Below are positions 1 to 9,197 of a DNA stretch of 64,000 bases, piece after piece. Numbering within the stretch: position 1 is the stretch's first letter; each line of letters begins with the position of its first letter. The notes beneath the pieces were generated by a model. It made no database searches. It was not told the origin of the DNA and saw only the letters and a program-made list of their open reading frames with translations. The position numbers were made by a program, and so were the translations under genes. The stretch is from an uncultured Clostridia bacterium. GTDB lineage: Bacteria; Bacillota; Clostridia; Oscillospirales; Ruminococcaceae. Location: positions 62,001-126,000 of the forward strand of contig CAMNXF010000002.1 of assembly GCA_946567425.1 (NCBI GenBank), in the 5' to 3' direction.

Positions 1-222
1 CCAGACCGCGCGCGCCTTGATGTGCGCGTTCTCCTCGAACGTATCGCCGTCCTCGACGATATCACCGTCAAAGCCCGCGTCGCGCATAGACACGACCTCG
101 AACCCGAACGGCGACAGAAACTCCTTGAATTCGCGTATTTTCCCCGCGTTGTTGGACGCGATTATCAGCCGTTTTCGTTCGGGAACAGTACCTTGCTCTT
201 CACTCGATCGTTGATGTTCCAT
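1..222 (-). CDS. rdgB: RdgB/HAM1-type XTP/dITP pyrophosphatase (partial, C-terminus off window)
   Basis: Hydrolyses non-canonical purine triphosphates (XTP, dITP) to monophosphates, cleaning the nucleotide pool. Only the first 74 codons are visible. They show the family's N-terminal substrate loop ASNNAGK (residues 22-28) followed by EFKEFL, and the later VEDGDTFEENA block with KARA. The ATG at 222 has an AAAGGA site 9 nt upstream. About 17 residues precede the usual start of the fold, so this protein carries a short polar N-terminal extension. It is transcribed from a consensus promoter just upstream. Family assignment is firm; the rest of the protein is not seen. Confidence 0.9.
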   Translation of the reverse strand, partial: MEHQRSSEEQGTVPERKRLIIASNNAGKIREFKEFLSPFGFEVVSMRDAGFDGDIVEDGDTFEENAHIKARAVW

Positions 223-256
223 AAAAATGATCCTTTCGCAAAAATTGTTATCTTTT

Positions 257-285
257 ATTATAGCACAAAAGTTTCGTGATGTCAA
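257..285 (-). promoter_or_regulatory. Sigma-A promoter for rdgB
   Basis: On the minus strand TTGACA (280-285), 17-nt spacer, TATAAT (257-262): a perfect housekeeping promoter. It lies just after the stop codon of the upstream membrane protein (291), so rdgB can be transcribed independently of the ftsY/smc block. Confidence 0.85.
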
Positions 286-290
286 GACCT

Positions 291-1607
291 TCAGGCGCTT
301 TCCGCGCCGTCAGTGCCGCCCGTGTCGACGATCGTAAATTCTTCGACATAATACGGCATAACGAACACCGCGTAGTCTCCGATAACCTCCGCTTTTTGAG
401 TGCCAAAAGCGTTATTGCTGCCCGCGCTGTCGCTTATCCAAGCCGCCTCGATATTCTCCACAGAAATGCCGCCAAGCGTTTCAAGCGGATAGTAAATTAA
501 AAACGAACTGCTGCCGCCATTCTCCCGTTTATATACTTTGGTGACAGGCTTGCCGAGCGCGGTATCAGAGTATTTCGCAAATCTTTGTTCCATTTTCTCC
601 GCGCCCTTTTCGTTCTCAGCAATATCCCTCAATGCGTAGTCAAAATTGCCGTTGGACTGAATGTTATAGCTTTTGCGGATAATCTCGCCCTTGTTGCTTT
701 CTTTGTTATAATCATATTCCACGCAGTCGGTTATGTGGAGCGCGTATCTCGCGTATTGTTCGTCCCGTGCATAAGCGGATAGGGGTTCCTCTTTCCCGAC
801 AAACTCCTCAAGGTGCGCCGCCGTGTCAAACGAGGTGAAGTACGGTTGTACACCCCACTTGTTCAGCTTTTCAAACAGCGGGTTCTCCAAATCGAATTTC
901 GTGTCGGCATAGTCTACTGTAATACCGCCCCTTTGACCGTCCAAAACCTCGTCAAGGTTCGTTCCGTCAAAATACTTTTCGACAACCCCGATGCCGAGAA
1001 AATCATCTCTGTAAATCCCAACACTGCGCAATATTCCGCCCGGGTAGACGCGGCTCACTTCGTCGAAAACCGCCTGCTCTATCTCGTCAATCTGATAATC
1101 GTCGGCAAATTTCGTGAGGTCGTTGATATCCTTGAAACAGCCCACGATAAAATCTTTGCCGTCCGCCGTCATTTTAACGATAGTCAACTTATCACCGTCG
1201 CTAAATGTATTAGTTTTTTGGTATTCCGCCTCCGCGTCTATCCCGTACTTGTCCTTGACGAAAAGAACCGCGCTGTTTTCGGCGTTCCGTCTGTCGTTCA
1301 AATCCTTGACGGCTGATACGCACATCCAAATCTCTGCGACGCAAAGCAGTAAAGTCAGCACAACGCTTATAACGCTGCGTTTCTTTTCGTCCAGCTTCCT
1401 ATAGTTTCTAATAATCGAAATCAAGGCGATCACCGCAAAAACTACAGTAATTCCACACAAAGCAATCGACAGCGGCATAATGTTTGAAAACTTCTCTTGC
1501 CTTGTAAAAACAAACGAGGCGTTAGTAAGAAACAGCGCCGATAACGCAATATACAAAAACAGAGAAGTCCGCTTTTGCTCTTTTGAAAACGTTTTCTTTT
1601 CGTCCAT
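291..1607 (-). CDS. Unrecognised membrane-anchored protein, three N-terminal TM segments
   Basis: I do not recognise this 438-residue protein. After a charged N-terminus there are three hydrophobic segments (about residues 15-34, 43-66 and 78-99). A polar domain of roughly 330 residues follows with no motif I can name, and it is probably exposed on one side of the membrane. The ATG at 1607 is preceded by GGGAGG at 5-nt spacing, so the start is well supported. It lies 12 nt downstream of ftsY and probably ends that transcript. Nothing in the context fixes a role; insertion of membrane proteins by the neighbouring FtsY pathway is only proximity. Confidence 0.7.
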   Translation of the reverse strand: MDEKKTFSKEQKRTSLFLYIALSALFLTNASFVFTRQEKFSNIMPLSIALCGITVVFAVIALISIIRNYRKLDEKKRSVISVVLTLLLCVAEIWMCVSAVKDLNDRRNAENSAVLFVKDKYGIDAEAEYQKTNTFSDGDKLTIVKMTADGKDFIVGCFKDINDLTKFADDYQIDEIEQAVFDEVSRVYPGGILRSVGIYRDDFLGIGVVEKYFDGTNLDEVLDGQRGGITVDYADTKFDLENPLFEKLNKWGVQPYFTSFDTAAHLEEFVGKEEPLSAYARDEQYARYALHITDCVEYDYNKESNKGEIIRKSYNIQSNGNFDYALRDIAENEKGAEKMEQRFAKYSDTALGKPVTKVYKRENGGSSSFLIYYPLETLGGISVENIEAAWISDSAGSNNAFGTQKAEVIGDYAVFVMPYYVEEFTIVDTGGTDGAESA

Positions 1608-1619
1608 TCCGACCTCCCG

Positions 1620-2726
1620 TCAGTCAAACAGCGCGTTTACGTAATCTTCGGGGATAAACTCCTGCAAATCCTCTATCTTCTCGCCCACGCCGACCAGCTT
1701 TACGGGCAAGCCCAGCTCGTTCTTTATGGGAATGATTATGCCACCCTTTGCCGTGCCGTCCAGCTTCGTAAGGACTATTCCCGTAATGTCGGCGGTCTCG
1801 TTGAACAGCCGCGCCTGATTTACCGCGTTCTGACCCGTCGTCGCGTCAAGGACGAGGAGCGTTTCCACGCTCGCCTCGGGGAGCTCGCGCGAAATTATCC
1901 TCGCGATCTTTTTCAGTTCCTCCATGAGGTTTTTCTTGTTATGCAGACGTCCTGCGGTATCGCACAACACGATATCCGCGCCGCGCGCCTTTGCCGCCGA
2001 GATAGCGTCGAACACGACAGCCGCGGGGTCGCTGCCCTCGCCGTGCTTGACGATCTCCACGCCCGCGCGCTCCGTCCAGACGTTGAGCTGGTCAATAGCC
2101 GCCGCGCGGAACGTGTCCGCCGCCGCGACGATAACCTTGTTGCCGCCAGCCTTGAACCTCGCAGCCATTTTGCCGATAGTCGTGGTTTTTCCCGCGCCGT
2201 TCACTCCAATGACCATTATCACCGACGGCTTGGTCTCGAGCTTCATCCCGTTGCCGCCCGTTAGTATCTCCGAAATGATGTTCTTCAACATCTGCTTTAC
2301 ATCCGCGGGCTCGGTAGTTCCCGTGCGCTTGACCTCGGCGCGAAGCTTATCGCAGATATCCGCGCTCGTTTCCGCACCTATATCCGAAAGTATCAGCGTT
2401 TCCTCCAGCTCGTCAAAGAAGTCCTCGTCTATCTTCGTGAACGAATTTATCAACAGCTCGACCTTATTGACAAAACCGTCCTTGGTCTTTTTCAAGCCCT
2501 CGCGCAGCCTGTACAGGCTCTCTTCCTTTTGCTGAGCCTCATACTCCTCCATATACTCGATATCCGACTCGTGGTCGGTGAATATGGGAGTACCGCCCTG
2601 CAAACGCTCCAGCAGCGACGAACGCCCGCCGTTGTCCCCGCTTTCCGTGTTTTCTGCGCTTTGAGCGTTCTCCTCCTCGGGAACATCAACTATCTTTTTC
2701 CTCTTGAATTTATCAAATAATCCCAT
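1620..2726 (-). CDS. ftsY: Signal recognition particle receptor FtsY
   Basis: SRP-receptor GTPase that docks ribosome-SRP complexes at the membrane for co-translational insertion. 368 residues: an acidic N-terminal region (about 1-75), the four-helix N domain, then the G domain with GVNGAGKT (174-181), DTAGR (256-260) and [10 protein letters not shown] (320-329), the SRP-GTPase signature. SD AAGGAG precedes the ATG. It follows smc by 12 nt, a common Clostridia order (rnc-smc-ftsY). Length and all GTPase motifs are normal. Confidence 0.97.
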   Translation of the reverse strand: MGLFDKFKRKKIVDVPEEENAQSAENTESGDNGGRSSLLERLQGGTPIFTDHESDIEYMEEYEAQQKEESLYRLREGLKKTKDGFVNKVELLINSFTKIDEDFFDELEETLILSDIGAETSADICDKLRAEVKRTGTTEPADVKQMLKNIISEILTGGNGMKLETKPSVIMVIGVNGAGKTTTIGKMAARFKAGGNKVIVAAADTFRAAAIDQLNVWTERAGVEIVKHGEGSDPAAVVFDAISAAKARGADIVLCDTAGRLHNKKNLMEELKKIARIISRELPEASVETLLVLDATTGQNAVNQARLFNETADITGIVLTKLDGTAKGGIIIPIKNELGLPVKLVGVGEKIEDLQEFIPEDYVNALFD

Positions 2727-2738
2727 TATCGGTACTCC

Positions 2739-5700
2739 TTAATTCGTAACTCCGTCCAACTCGTCGGTAAGCTCCTGTCTCAACAGCCGCGACACGCCCT
2801 TTTCCTGCATAAACACACCGTACAGCACCGAGCAGCCCTCGATAGTGCCGCGGCGGTGCGAGATTATCATAAGCTGCGTGCGGCGGCTGAAGCGGTTCAG
2901 ATAGCCGATGTACTTCTCGACATTCACAACGTCAAGCGCCGCGTCAACCTCGTCCAGCATACAGAACGGCGTGGGACGGTGCATAAGTATCGCGAAATAG
3001 ATCGTGATAGCGACCATCGTCTGCTCGCCGCCCGACAGCGAAATAAGGTTCTTGATGACCTTTCCCGGAGGCGCGGCGTTTATTTCGATGCCCGAACTGA
3101 GCACGTCGTCGGGATTGGTAAGCTCCAGCTCCGCGTGCGCGCCCGGACCGAAAATCTGCACAAATATCTCCTTGAAGTGCTTGTTGATATCGTAAAAACT
3201 CTCCAGAAACTGCTTTTTGATGTCGCCCGTAAGCTGCTCTATCAGCTTTTCAAGCTCGCGCTTAGCGTTCTCAATATCGCGCAGCTGCGCCGACTGGAAC
3301 TCGTACCGCTGCGAAACTATCTCATACTCCTCGATACTCTCCATATTGACGATACCCATGGCACTTATACGCTTGGAAAGCTCTGTAAGCTCGTTCTCGG
3401 CAGCGAGCAGATTTTCCGGAAGCTCTGCCTGCTCCGCAGCCTGCGAAACGGTAAGCTCGTAGCTGTCGAAAAGCAGCGCGACGATCTTGTCGTATTCCTT
3501 TTGCAGCGCCACTTGACGTTCGTCAAGCCTTGCGACCTCGCGCGTAAATTTTTCCTTATTGCGGTTAGCTTCGGCGATCTCCTGATGCAGTTCATTGATA
3601 CGCTTGTCGAACGCGTTTATCTCGCCTGTGAGCGCAGTGATCTCTTCGCTTTTCTCGGAGATCTCACCGCTGCCCGCTTCGATCTCGCGCTTAACGCGCT
3701 CTATTTTCTCGCGGATAACGCGGTCGCTCTCGTCAAGCTCTTTCATCGCCTGCTGATAGCCGCCGCTGCTTTCGATGAGCGTTCTGCGGTTGTCCTCGAT
3801 ATTCTTTATCTGCTGGCGCATAAGGTCTATCTCGTGAAGCGCGTCCAGTCTGTCGTTGTTGAATTTCAGTATTTTTTCGGATATTTCGGCGATCTTGTTT
3901 TCCGCCTCGGTGCGCTCGCCGCTCTGCTCCTCGTGCTTCTTTTCGAGTTCGTCTATTTTCACCGACAGCGCCGAAATTTCCTTTTCGGCAGCGGCGATTA
4001 TGTCGATCTGCTGCTTCAGCTGAGCGTCGAAGCGCAGCAGCGTCTGGCGCGAGCTTTCACCCTGATTTTCAAGCTGATCGATTAGGCTCGTCAATCTGGA
4101 AATATCCGCGCTCGTGCGTATATCCTCCTGCTCCAGCTCGCGTATCCTGTCCGCCATTCCCTCGGTCTCGATATTGAACTTTGCGACTTCGGCTCTGTAG
4201 CGCTCAAACTCCTCGTTTTTCCCCTTTGCGCTCTCGCGGAGCTTTGTTATCTCTCCGTAAAGCGCATCAAGCTCCTGCTTGCGCGAAATAATGCTGTTCT
4301 TGTTCACGCGAGAACCGCCCGTAAACGAACCGCCCGCGTTGACTATCTGACCGTCCAAAGTAACGATACGGAATTTATACCCGAATTTCTTGCCGATAAC
4401 GGTCGCTGTGTCGATATCGTCAACGACCGCCGTAAGCCCGAGAAGATTGCCGATAATCTGCGCGTATTCGTCTCCGCACTCCACAAGTTCACTGGCAATG
4501 CCCTCAAAACCCGCCTCGTTCTGCAAACGCGGCTCATTAAGATGTCTGCCCTTCATCGAGGTTAGCGGATAAAACGTCGCGCGCCCCGCGTTTGTTTCCT
4601 TTAAAAAGCGGATACAGCGATTCGCGGTCTCCTCGTTGTCGACAATAACGTTCTGCATGACCGACTGCAAAGCCGTTTCTATCGCGACGACGTACTTTTC
4701 GGGAACTGTGATAACGTCTGCCACTATGCCGTGAATACCTGTAAGTCTGCCCTGTTCGCCCGCCGTGATTATCTCCTTTACGGCACGGGAATAGCCCTCC
4801 TTGCTCTTCTCGATATCGGAGAGCACCTTGTAGCGCTGCTGCTTCTCGCCGAGCTTGGAATTAACCTCCTCGAGAGCCGTCCGCGCCTCGTTAAGACGCT
4901 TTCTCTTACCCTCGGCAAGGCGTTCCATACCCGAGGCTCTGTTCTGCGCCGCCGCCTTTTCCTCAGCGTTTTTTTCGGCGGTTTTCCGAACCTCGGCAAG
5001 CTCGTTTTTGTAGCTGTTTATCTTATTCTCGCCCTCGGACAGATCCGCGAGAAAGTTATTTTTCTGTTCGGTTATGCCGTCCGAGGTGCGTCTTGCCTGC
5101 GACGCGGCGAGCTCCTGTTTTGTCTGCTCGGCACGCGCCGCGGCTATTTCGCTTTCAAGCGCCGAATACTCCGCACCGGCCTTGGTGTTCCGCTTGGAAA
5201 TCTCATCCAGTCTGTTCTGCAACTCGCGCGACTGCTTTTCAAATTCATCCGCGCTTGAATGCTTTTCGGCGATCTCCGAGTTTATCCGCTCTATCTGCGT
5301 ATCGAACGTGCGGCTGTTCTGCTCCGCGTTCTTCAACTGCTCCGTAAGCTCCTCGCGGCGCTGAACGTTGTGCTTAAGGTCGTTCTCCGCGACCGAGATA
5401 GCCGAGCGCTTCTCTGCAAGCTCGTCGTTAGCGCTCTGTATACTCGAACGCACGCGCTCAAGCCGTCCCTGCGCGGACAGCTTATCGTCGCCGAATTTTT
5501 CTATCTGCTCCTCCGCCTTTTCGATATCTCGCTCAAAATGCTCACACTCGCCCTTGTTGAGCAGCAAGTCGTCATTCAGTTTGGCGAGTTCACCGCGCTT
5601 TTCGTTAAGTCGCGCGACGGAGACTGATATCTCAAGTTCCTTTTTCTGCGCCAGCAATTCCGACGCGAGTATTGCCTTTTCCGACTGCTTTTTCAGTATC

Positions 5701-6308
5701 GGCAGGCGCTCCTCATCAACGCGGATAAGATCGCGCTGGCGGATAATATTCTCCTCCGCTTGGACGAGCTGCTTTTCCGCGTCGGCTTTCTTGTGGAGGA
5801 ACAGCGAAACTCCCGCAGCCTCCTCGAAAATTTCGCGGCGCTGAGTGTCGCGCGCGTTGATTATCTCGGCAACTCTGCCCTGTCCGATTATAGAGTAGCC
5901 GTCACGTCCGAGACCCGTGCCCATAAGCAGCTCCTGAATATCGCGCAGACGCGATTTCTTGCCGTTTATAAGATACTCGCTTTCGCCCGAACGGTACAGC
6001 TTTCGCGAAATGACGACCTCGTCCTCGGCAACGGACAGCGCTCTGTCGGAGTTGTCAATGGTAAGCGCCACCCTCGCGAAGCCCATGGGCTTGCGCTCGA
6101 CAGTGCCGTGGAAGATAACATCCTCCATTTTCTCACCACGCAGAGTTTTAGCGCCCTGCTCGCCCATGACCCACCGCAGCGCGTCCGAAATATTACTTTT
6201 TCCGTTGCCGTTCGAGCCGACAACCGCCGTGGTCTTCGTGTCGAACGTCAGCACAGTCTTGTCGGCAAACGACTTAAAGCCTTGAATTTCCAAAGTTTTA
6301 AAAAGCAT
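2739..6308 (-). CDS. smc: Chromosome partition protein Smc
   Basis: Condensin ATPase that compacts and segregates the chromosome. The 1189 residues show the canonical plan: N-terminal Walker A GSNGNGKS (31-38), a long coiled coil, a hinge near residues 510-670, a second coiled coil, then the C-terminal ATPase half with signature LSGGEQ and Walker B FCMLDEVDAALD. The signature continues TMVAITIYFAI rather than the more usual ALTALALLFAI, a variant I regard as tolerated. The start codon overlaps the stop of the upstream radical SAM gene by one base (TAATG), implying translational coupling. Confidence 0.97.
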   Translation of the reverse strand: MLFKTLEIQGFKSFADKTVLTFDTKTTAVVGSNGNGKSNISDALRWVMGEQGAKTLRGEKMEDVIFHGTVERKPMGFARVALTIDNSDRALSVAEDEVVISRKLYRSGESEYLINGKKSRLRDIQELLMGTGLGRDGYSIIGQGRVAEIINARDTQRREIFEEAAGVSLFLHKKADAEKQLVQAEENIIRQRDLIRVDEERLPILKKQSEKAILASELLAQKKELEISVSVARLNEKRGELAKLNDDLLLNKGECEHFERDIEKAEEQIEKFGDDKLSAQGRLERVRSSIQSANDELAEKRSAISVAENDLKHNVQRREELTEQLKNAEQNSRTFDTQIERINSEIAEKHSSADEFEKQSRELQNRLDEISKRNTKAGAEYSALESEIAAARAEQTKQELAASQARRTSDGITEQKNNFLADLSEGENKINSYKNELAEVRKTAEKNAEEKAAAQNRASGMERLAEGKRKRLNEARTALEEVNSKLGEKQQRYKVLSDIEKSKEGYSRAVKEIITAGEQGRLTGIHGIVADVITVPEKYVVAIETALQSVMQNVIVDNEETANRCIRFLKETNAGRATFYPLTSMKGRHLNEPRLQNEAGFEGIASELVECGDEYAQIIGNLLGLTAVVDDIDTATVIGKKFGYKFRIVTLDGQIVNAGGSFTGGSRVNKNSIISRKQELDALYGEITKLRESAKGKNEEFERYRAEVAKFNIETEGMADRIRELEQEDIRTSADISRLTSLIDQLENQGESSRQTLLRFDAQLKQQIDIIAAAEKEISALSVKIDELEKKHEEQSGERTEAENKIAEISEKILKFNNDRLDALHEIDLMRQQIKNIEDNRRTLIESSGGYQQAMKELDESDRVIREKIERVKREIEAGSGEISEKSEEITALTGEINAFDKRINELHQEIAEANRNKEKFTREVARLDERQVALQKEYDKIVALLFDSYELTVSQAAEQAELPENLLAAENELTELSKRISAMGIVNMESIEEYEIVSQRYEFQSAQLRDIENAKRELEKLIEQLTGDIKKQFLESFYDINKHFKEIFVQIFGPGAHAELELTNPDDVLSSGIEINAAPPGKVIKNLISLSGGEQTMVAITIYFAILMHRPTPFCMLDEVDAALDVVNVEKYIGYLNRFSRRTQLMIISHRRGTIEGCSVLYGVFMQEKGVSRLLRQELTDELDGVTN

Positions 6309-7309
6309 TAACTCTCCTTTTTCGGAACGATCTCAAGCACCGCGCCCTCACGCTCCCGTACCTCTATATTATAGCCGAACGAGGACATTCTGCGGACATT
6401 TTCGCGTTTCTGCCCTATCGTGCGGCTGATGTTTTTCTTATCCGTAAAAATCGTGTAATCGCCTTTCGGAAACGCGTTCAGGCGCTCCGTAAGCTCCGAA
6501 AGCAATATCCTGCTTTCGACTATCTCGCGCAGCGCGGGGTGATAAACGCCGCCGAGCATTTCGCGCTCAACGCCGGGACTTGCGTGCAATCCGAGACGTA
6601 TTACGCGGATGTCGTTTTCCGCGAATTTCTTCAGCAGCTCCGCACATAGATCCACCGTTTCATCAAACGAAAACGACCCGTATCCGCCGCGCTTGAAAAG
6701 CTCCCCGAGACGAGTATTTTTCAGTATCACGGTCGGGTAGACACGCACGGTTTTCGGTGTGAGCTTTATAAACTCGTCAGCCGTTTCAAGACAACGCTCG
6801 GGCGTGTCCATATACAGTCCCGTCATCATCTGCAAGCCTAACTCCATACCGCTTTGCTTTATCAGCACGGCGGCTCTGCGAACGTCCTCGGCGGTATGTC
6901 CGCGTTCGTTCGCAAGAAGAACCTCGTCGTTCATCGACTGCGCGCCAAGCTCGACCGACGTTACGCCGTAACGCCTGAGAATATCGGCGATCTCCCCGTC
7001 AACGCAGTCTGGGCGCGTCGAGCATCGAATTCCCGTATAGCACGGAAACCGCTCCACAGCTGCCATTGCGGTATCAAGGAGCTCCAGCATATAACCTCGC
7101 GGAACAGCCGTAAAGCTGCCGCCGAAAAACGCGATCTCCGCCGCCATTCCGCGCTCCGCGAGATGCTCCGCCTGATCCTCCAGAACGTTCCCGACCTGCT
7201 CCGCGGTCGGCGCGGAAAGCTCTCCCGTAATGCTTCGCTGGTCGCAGAAGCTGCATTTATGAGGACAGCCGATATGCGGGATAAAAAACGAAATATTAGT
7301 CTGTTTCAT
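6308..7309 (-). CDS. Radical SAM protein, Elp3/YhcC-like
   Basis: 333 residues. The radical-SAM cluster motif CxxxCxxC lies near the N-terminus (C15, C19, C22 in GCPHKCSFC), preceded by IPHIGC as in Elp3-like proteins. GGSFTAVP, GIRCSTRPD and SVELGAQS are the usual barrel elements around the SAM site. A 4Fe-4S/SAM-dependent radical reaction is therefore expected. The substrate is unknown; the Elp3-type N-terminus makes tRNA a guess only, and I see no acetyltransferase domain. It sits between rnc and smc, with its start inside the last codons of rnc. Confidence 0.85.
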   Translation of the reverse strand: MKQTNISFFIPHIGCPHKCSFCDQRSITGELSAPTAEQVGNVLEDQAEHLAERGMAAEIAFFGGSFTAVPRGYMLELLDTAMAAVERFPCYTGIRCSTRPDCVDGEIADILRRYGVTSVELGAQSMNDEVLLANERGHTAEDVRRAAVLIKQSGMELGLQMMTGLYMDTPERCLETADEFIKLTPKTVRVYPTVILKNTRLGELFKRGGYGSFSFDETVDLCAELLKKFAENDIRVIRLGLHASPGVEREMLGGVYHPALREIVESRILLSELTERLNAFPKGDYTIFTDKKNISRTIGQKRENVRRMSSFGYNIEVREREGAVLEIVPKKES

Positions 7310-7994
7310 AGCCCATAAGCTTTACAGCTTCCTTTGCGGCGGCTTGCTCGGCCTCCTTTTTGGACTGCCCGCTGCCGCTGCCGATAGTTTGTCCGTTGAG
7401 CAGAACGTCCGCGAAAAACGTTTTGTGGTGTGACTGCTCCTCGTTTTCCGTGACGTTGTAGGAGATGTGTTCTTCCGGGTTCTGCTGGATTATCTCCTGC
7501 AATATCGTCTTGTAGTCGCCGAGCCGCACCTTGCCCGACTTCAGCGCCTCAACGCTCGGCACAAACGACATTATCATTTTCGTTGACTCCTCCGAACCGC
7601 CGTCAAGGTAAACCGCCGCGATAAGCGCCTCAAACGCGTCCGCGAGTATTGAGCGCCTGTCGCGCCCGCCCGTCATTTCCTCTCCCTTGCCTAGATAAAT
7701 GTACTTTCCGAGGTCGATGCGCTTTGCGAAATTGTACAGCGAATTTTCGCAGACGATAGACGCGCGGAGCCTTGTCAGACCGCCCTCGGGAACGGTCGTC
7801 ATATTCGTGAACAGATACTGAGAAACGGTTATCTGCAGCACCGCGTCGCCCAGGAACTCCAAACGCTCGTTGCTTCCGTTGTTTTTTCCGCCAGAATAAC
7901 TGGAATGTGTCAGCGCGCGTTTCAGATAGCTTCGTTCGCTGAACTTGTAGCCGATCTTCTCTTCAAGCTCGTCAAGCGCGCTGATATCAGCCAT
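7296..7994 (-). CDS. rnc: Ribonuclease III
   Basis: Double-strand-specific endonuclease for rRNA and mRNA processing. The signature NERLEFLGDAVL (about 42-53) and the downstream acidic site (ILADAFEALIAAVYLD) form the catalytic domain. A double-stranded-RNA-binding domain fills about 155-230. I use the ATG at 7994 (232 aa) because GGAGG lies 9 nt upstream. A TTG at 8003 would add MRK but abuts the SD. The ATG overlaps the stop of plsX (ATGGCTGA), so the two are coupled. Confidence 0.96.
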   Translation of the reverse strand: MADISALDELEEKIGYKFSERSYLKRALTHSSYSGGKNNGSNERLEFLGDAVLQITVSQYLFTNMTTVPEGGLTRLRASIVCENSLYNFAKRIDLGKYIYLGKGEEMTGGRDRRSILADAFEALIAAVYLDGGSEESTKMIMSFVPSVEALKSGKVRLGDYKTILQEIIQQNPEEHISYNVTENEEQSHHKTFFADVLLNGQTIGSGSGQSKKEAEQAAAKEAVKLMGYETD

Positions 7995-9000
7995 TTTCCG
8001 CAACCTCCTCCAGTGCCGCGACCGCCTTGGTCATTTCCTCGATAGCGTTGTTCTCAACAAACATTTTCGCCTGTCTGAACGCCCCGAAAAACGCCTTTGC
8101 GTCGCTGCTGCCGTGCGCCTTGAAAACGGGCTTTGCCGTGCCGAGCAGCGGCGAGCCGCCTATCTCCTTGTAATCCATTTGCTTGGTAAACTCGGTCAGT
8201 CTCGACTTCACGCACAGCGCGCCGAGCTTGGTAAAGATATTCGCGAAGAACATCGACTTCAGCGCGTCCTTCATAAGTACGCCCATGCCCTCGCAGGCCT
8301 TGAGGAAAACGTTCCCCGTAAATCCGTCCGTTATCAGCACGTCCACCGCACCGAGCGGCACCTCGCGCGCCTCGACGTATCCCACGAAGTTGACGGGCGT
8401 TTTCTCGAGCAGCGCCTTTGTTTCGTGCTCCAGCTCGCGCCCCTTTTCCTCCTCCGTGCCGTTGTTGAGCAAGCCCACGCGCGGATTTTCAACGCCCATG
8501 GTCGTTTTCATGAAGCAGCTGCCGAGTATTGCGAAAAGCCGCAGCATTTCAGGCGTGCAGTTGATGTTCGCGCCGCCGTCCAGCACGCAGAAACGCTTTC
8601 CGCCCGAACACGGCATGAGCGGCACGAGCGCCGCCTTTTTTACGCCGTTTATCCGTTTCGCGTAGGTGCGTCCGCCGACCACGATAGCCGCCGTGCTGCC
8701 CGCCGATATGAACGCGTCCGCTTCTCCGTCCGCGAGCATTTTGAACGCCACGCCCATTGACGTGCCGCTTTTCTGCTTTGCAACCGACATGGGGTTGTCC
8801 TCTGTTGTGATAACGCCCTCTGCGGGAACTAATTCGATACCGTTTTCTGAAATCTTCAGCGCCGCCATACGACTTTTAAGCACATCGACCTCGCCCGTTA
8901 CGGCAACGTCAATCCCCAGCACCTTGACCGCGAGAGCCGCGCCCTTTAAAATTTCGTCGGGAGCGTTATCACCGCCGAAACCGTCTATTACTATTTTCAT
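7987..9000 (-). CDS. plsX: Phosphate acyltransferase PlsX
   Basis: Converts acyl-ACP to acyl-phosphate, the first committed step of PlsX/PlsY phospholipid synthesis at the membrane. 337 residues starting MKIVIDGFGGDNAP, close to the family's DxxGGDxAP opening. FISAGSTAA, SGGKRFCVLDGGAN and TDGFTGNVFLK are other family blocks. SD AAGGAG is 5 nt before the ATG. Its 5' leader carries copy A of the dispersed palindromic element (9020-9130). rnc follows with an overlap. Confidence 0.96.
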   Translation of the reverse strand: MKIVIDGFGGDNAPDEILKGAALAVKVLGIDVAVTGEVDVLKSRMAALKISENGIELVPAEGVITTEDNPMSVAKQKSGTSMGVAFKMLADGEADAFISAGSTAAIVVGGRTYAKRINGVKKAALVPLMPCSGGKRFCVLDGGANINCTPEMLRLFAILGSCFMKTTMGVENPRVGLLNNGTEEEKGRELEHETKALLEKTPVNFVGYVEAREVPLGAVDVLITDGFTGNVFLKACEGMGVLMKDALKSMFFANIFTKLGALCVKSRLTEFTKQMDYKEIGGSPLLGTAKPVFKAHGSSDAKAFFGAFRQAKMFVENNAIEEMTKAVAALEEVAENG

Positions 9001-9019
9001 AATTACTCCTTATTTGAAA

Positions 9020-9130
9020 GGCAAAAACTCGCACCGGACGGCTTCGCCGTCCTAGCCGAGCAGTATTGTCTCCGCTCCGCTCGCTTTGCTCGCTTCTCTG
9101 CGACAATACTGCTCACTTGCGATTTTTGCC
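9020..9130. repeat. Dispersed palindromic element, copy A (upstream of plsX)
   Basis: One of five related intergenic elements. Outer arms GGCAAAAACTCGCA / TTGCGATTTTTGCC pair imperfectly. Inside are a small hairpin (ACGGC/GCCGT) and a perfect 13-bp stem, 9058-9070 with 9102-9114 (GAGCAGTATTGTC / GACAATACTGCTC). It ends 19 nt before the plsX ATG, just upstream of the SD. TTATTTG occurs on both flanks, like a short target duplication. Confidence 0.75.
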
Positions 9131-9197
9131 GCTGCAACATTTATTTGCCGCATTTTTTTGCAGGAACTTTTGCCGCTGCATCTGTTGAAAGAGCGAT

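Noticed and set aside
9020-9130. Simple rho-independent terminators at the palindromic repeats
   Set aside because: No U tract follows the stems, copies lie just before start codons rather than after stops, and the multi-stem structure is too long.
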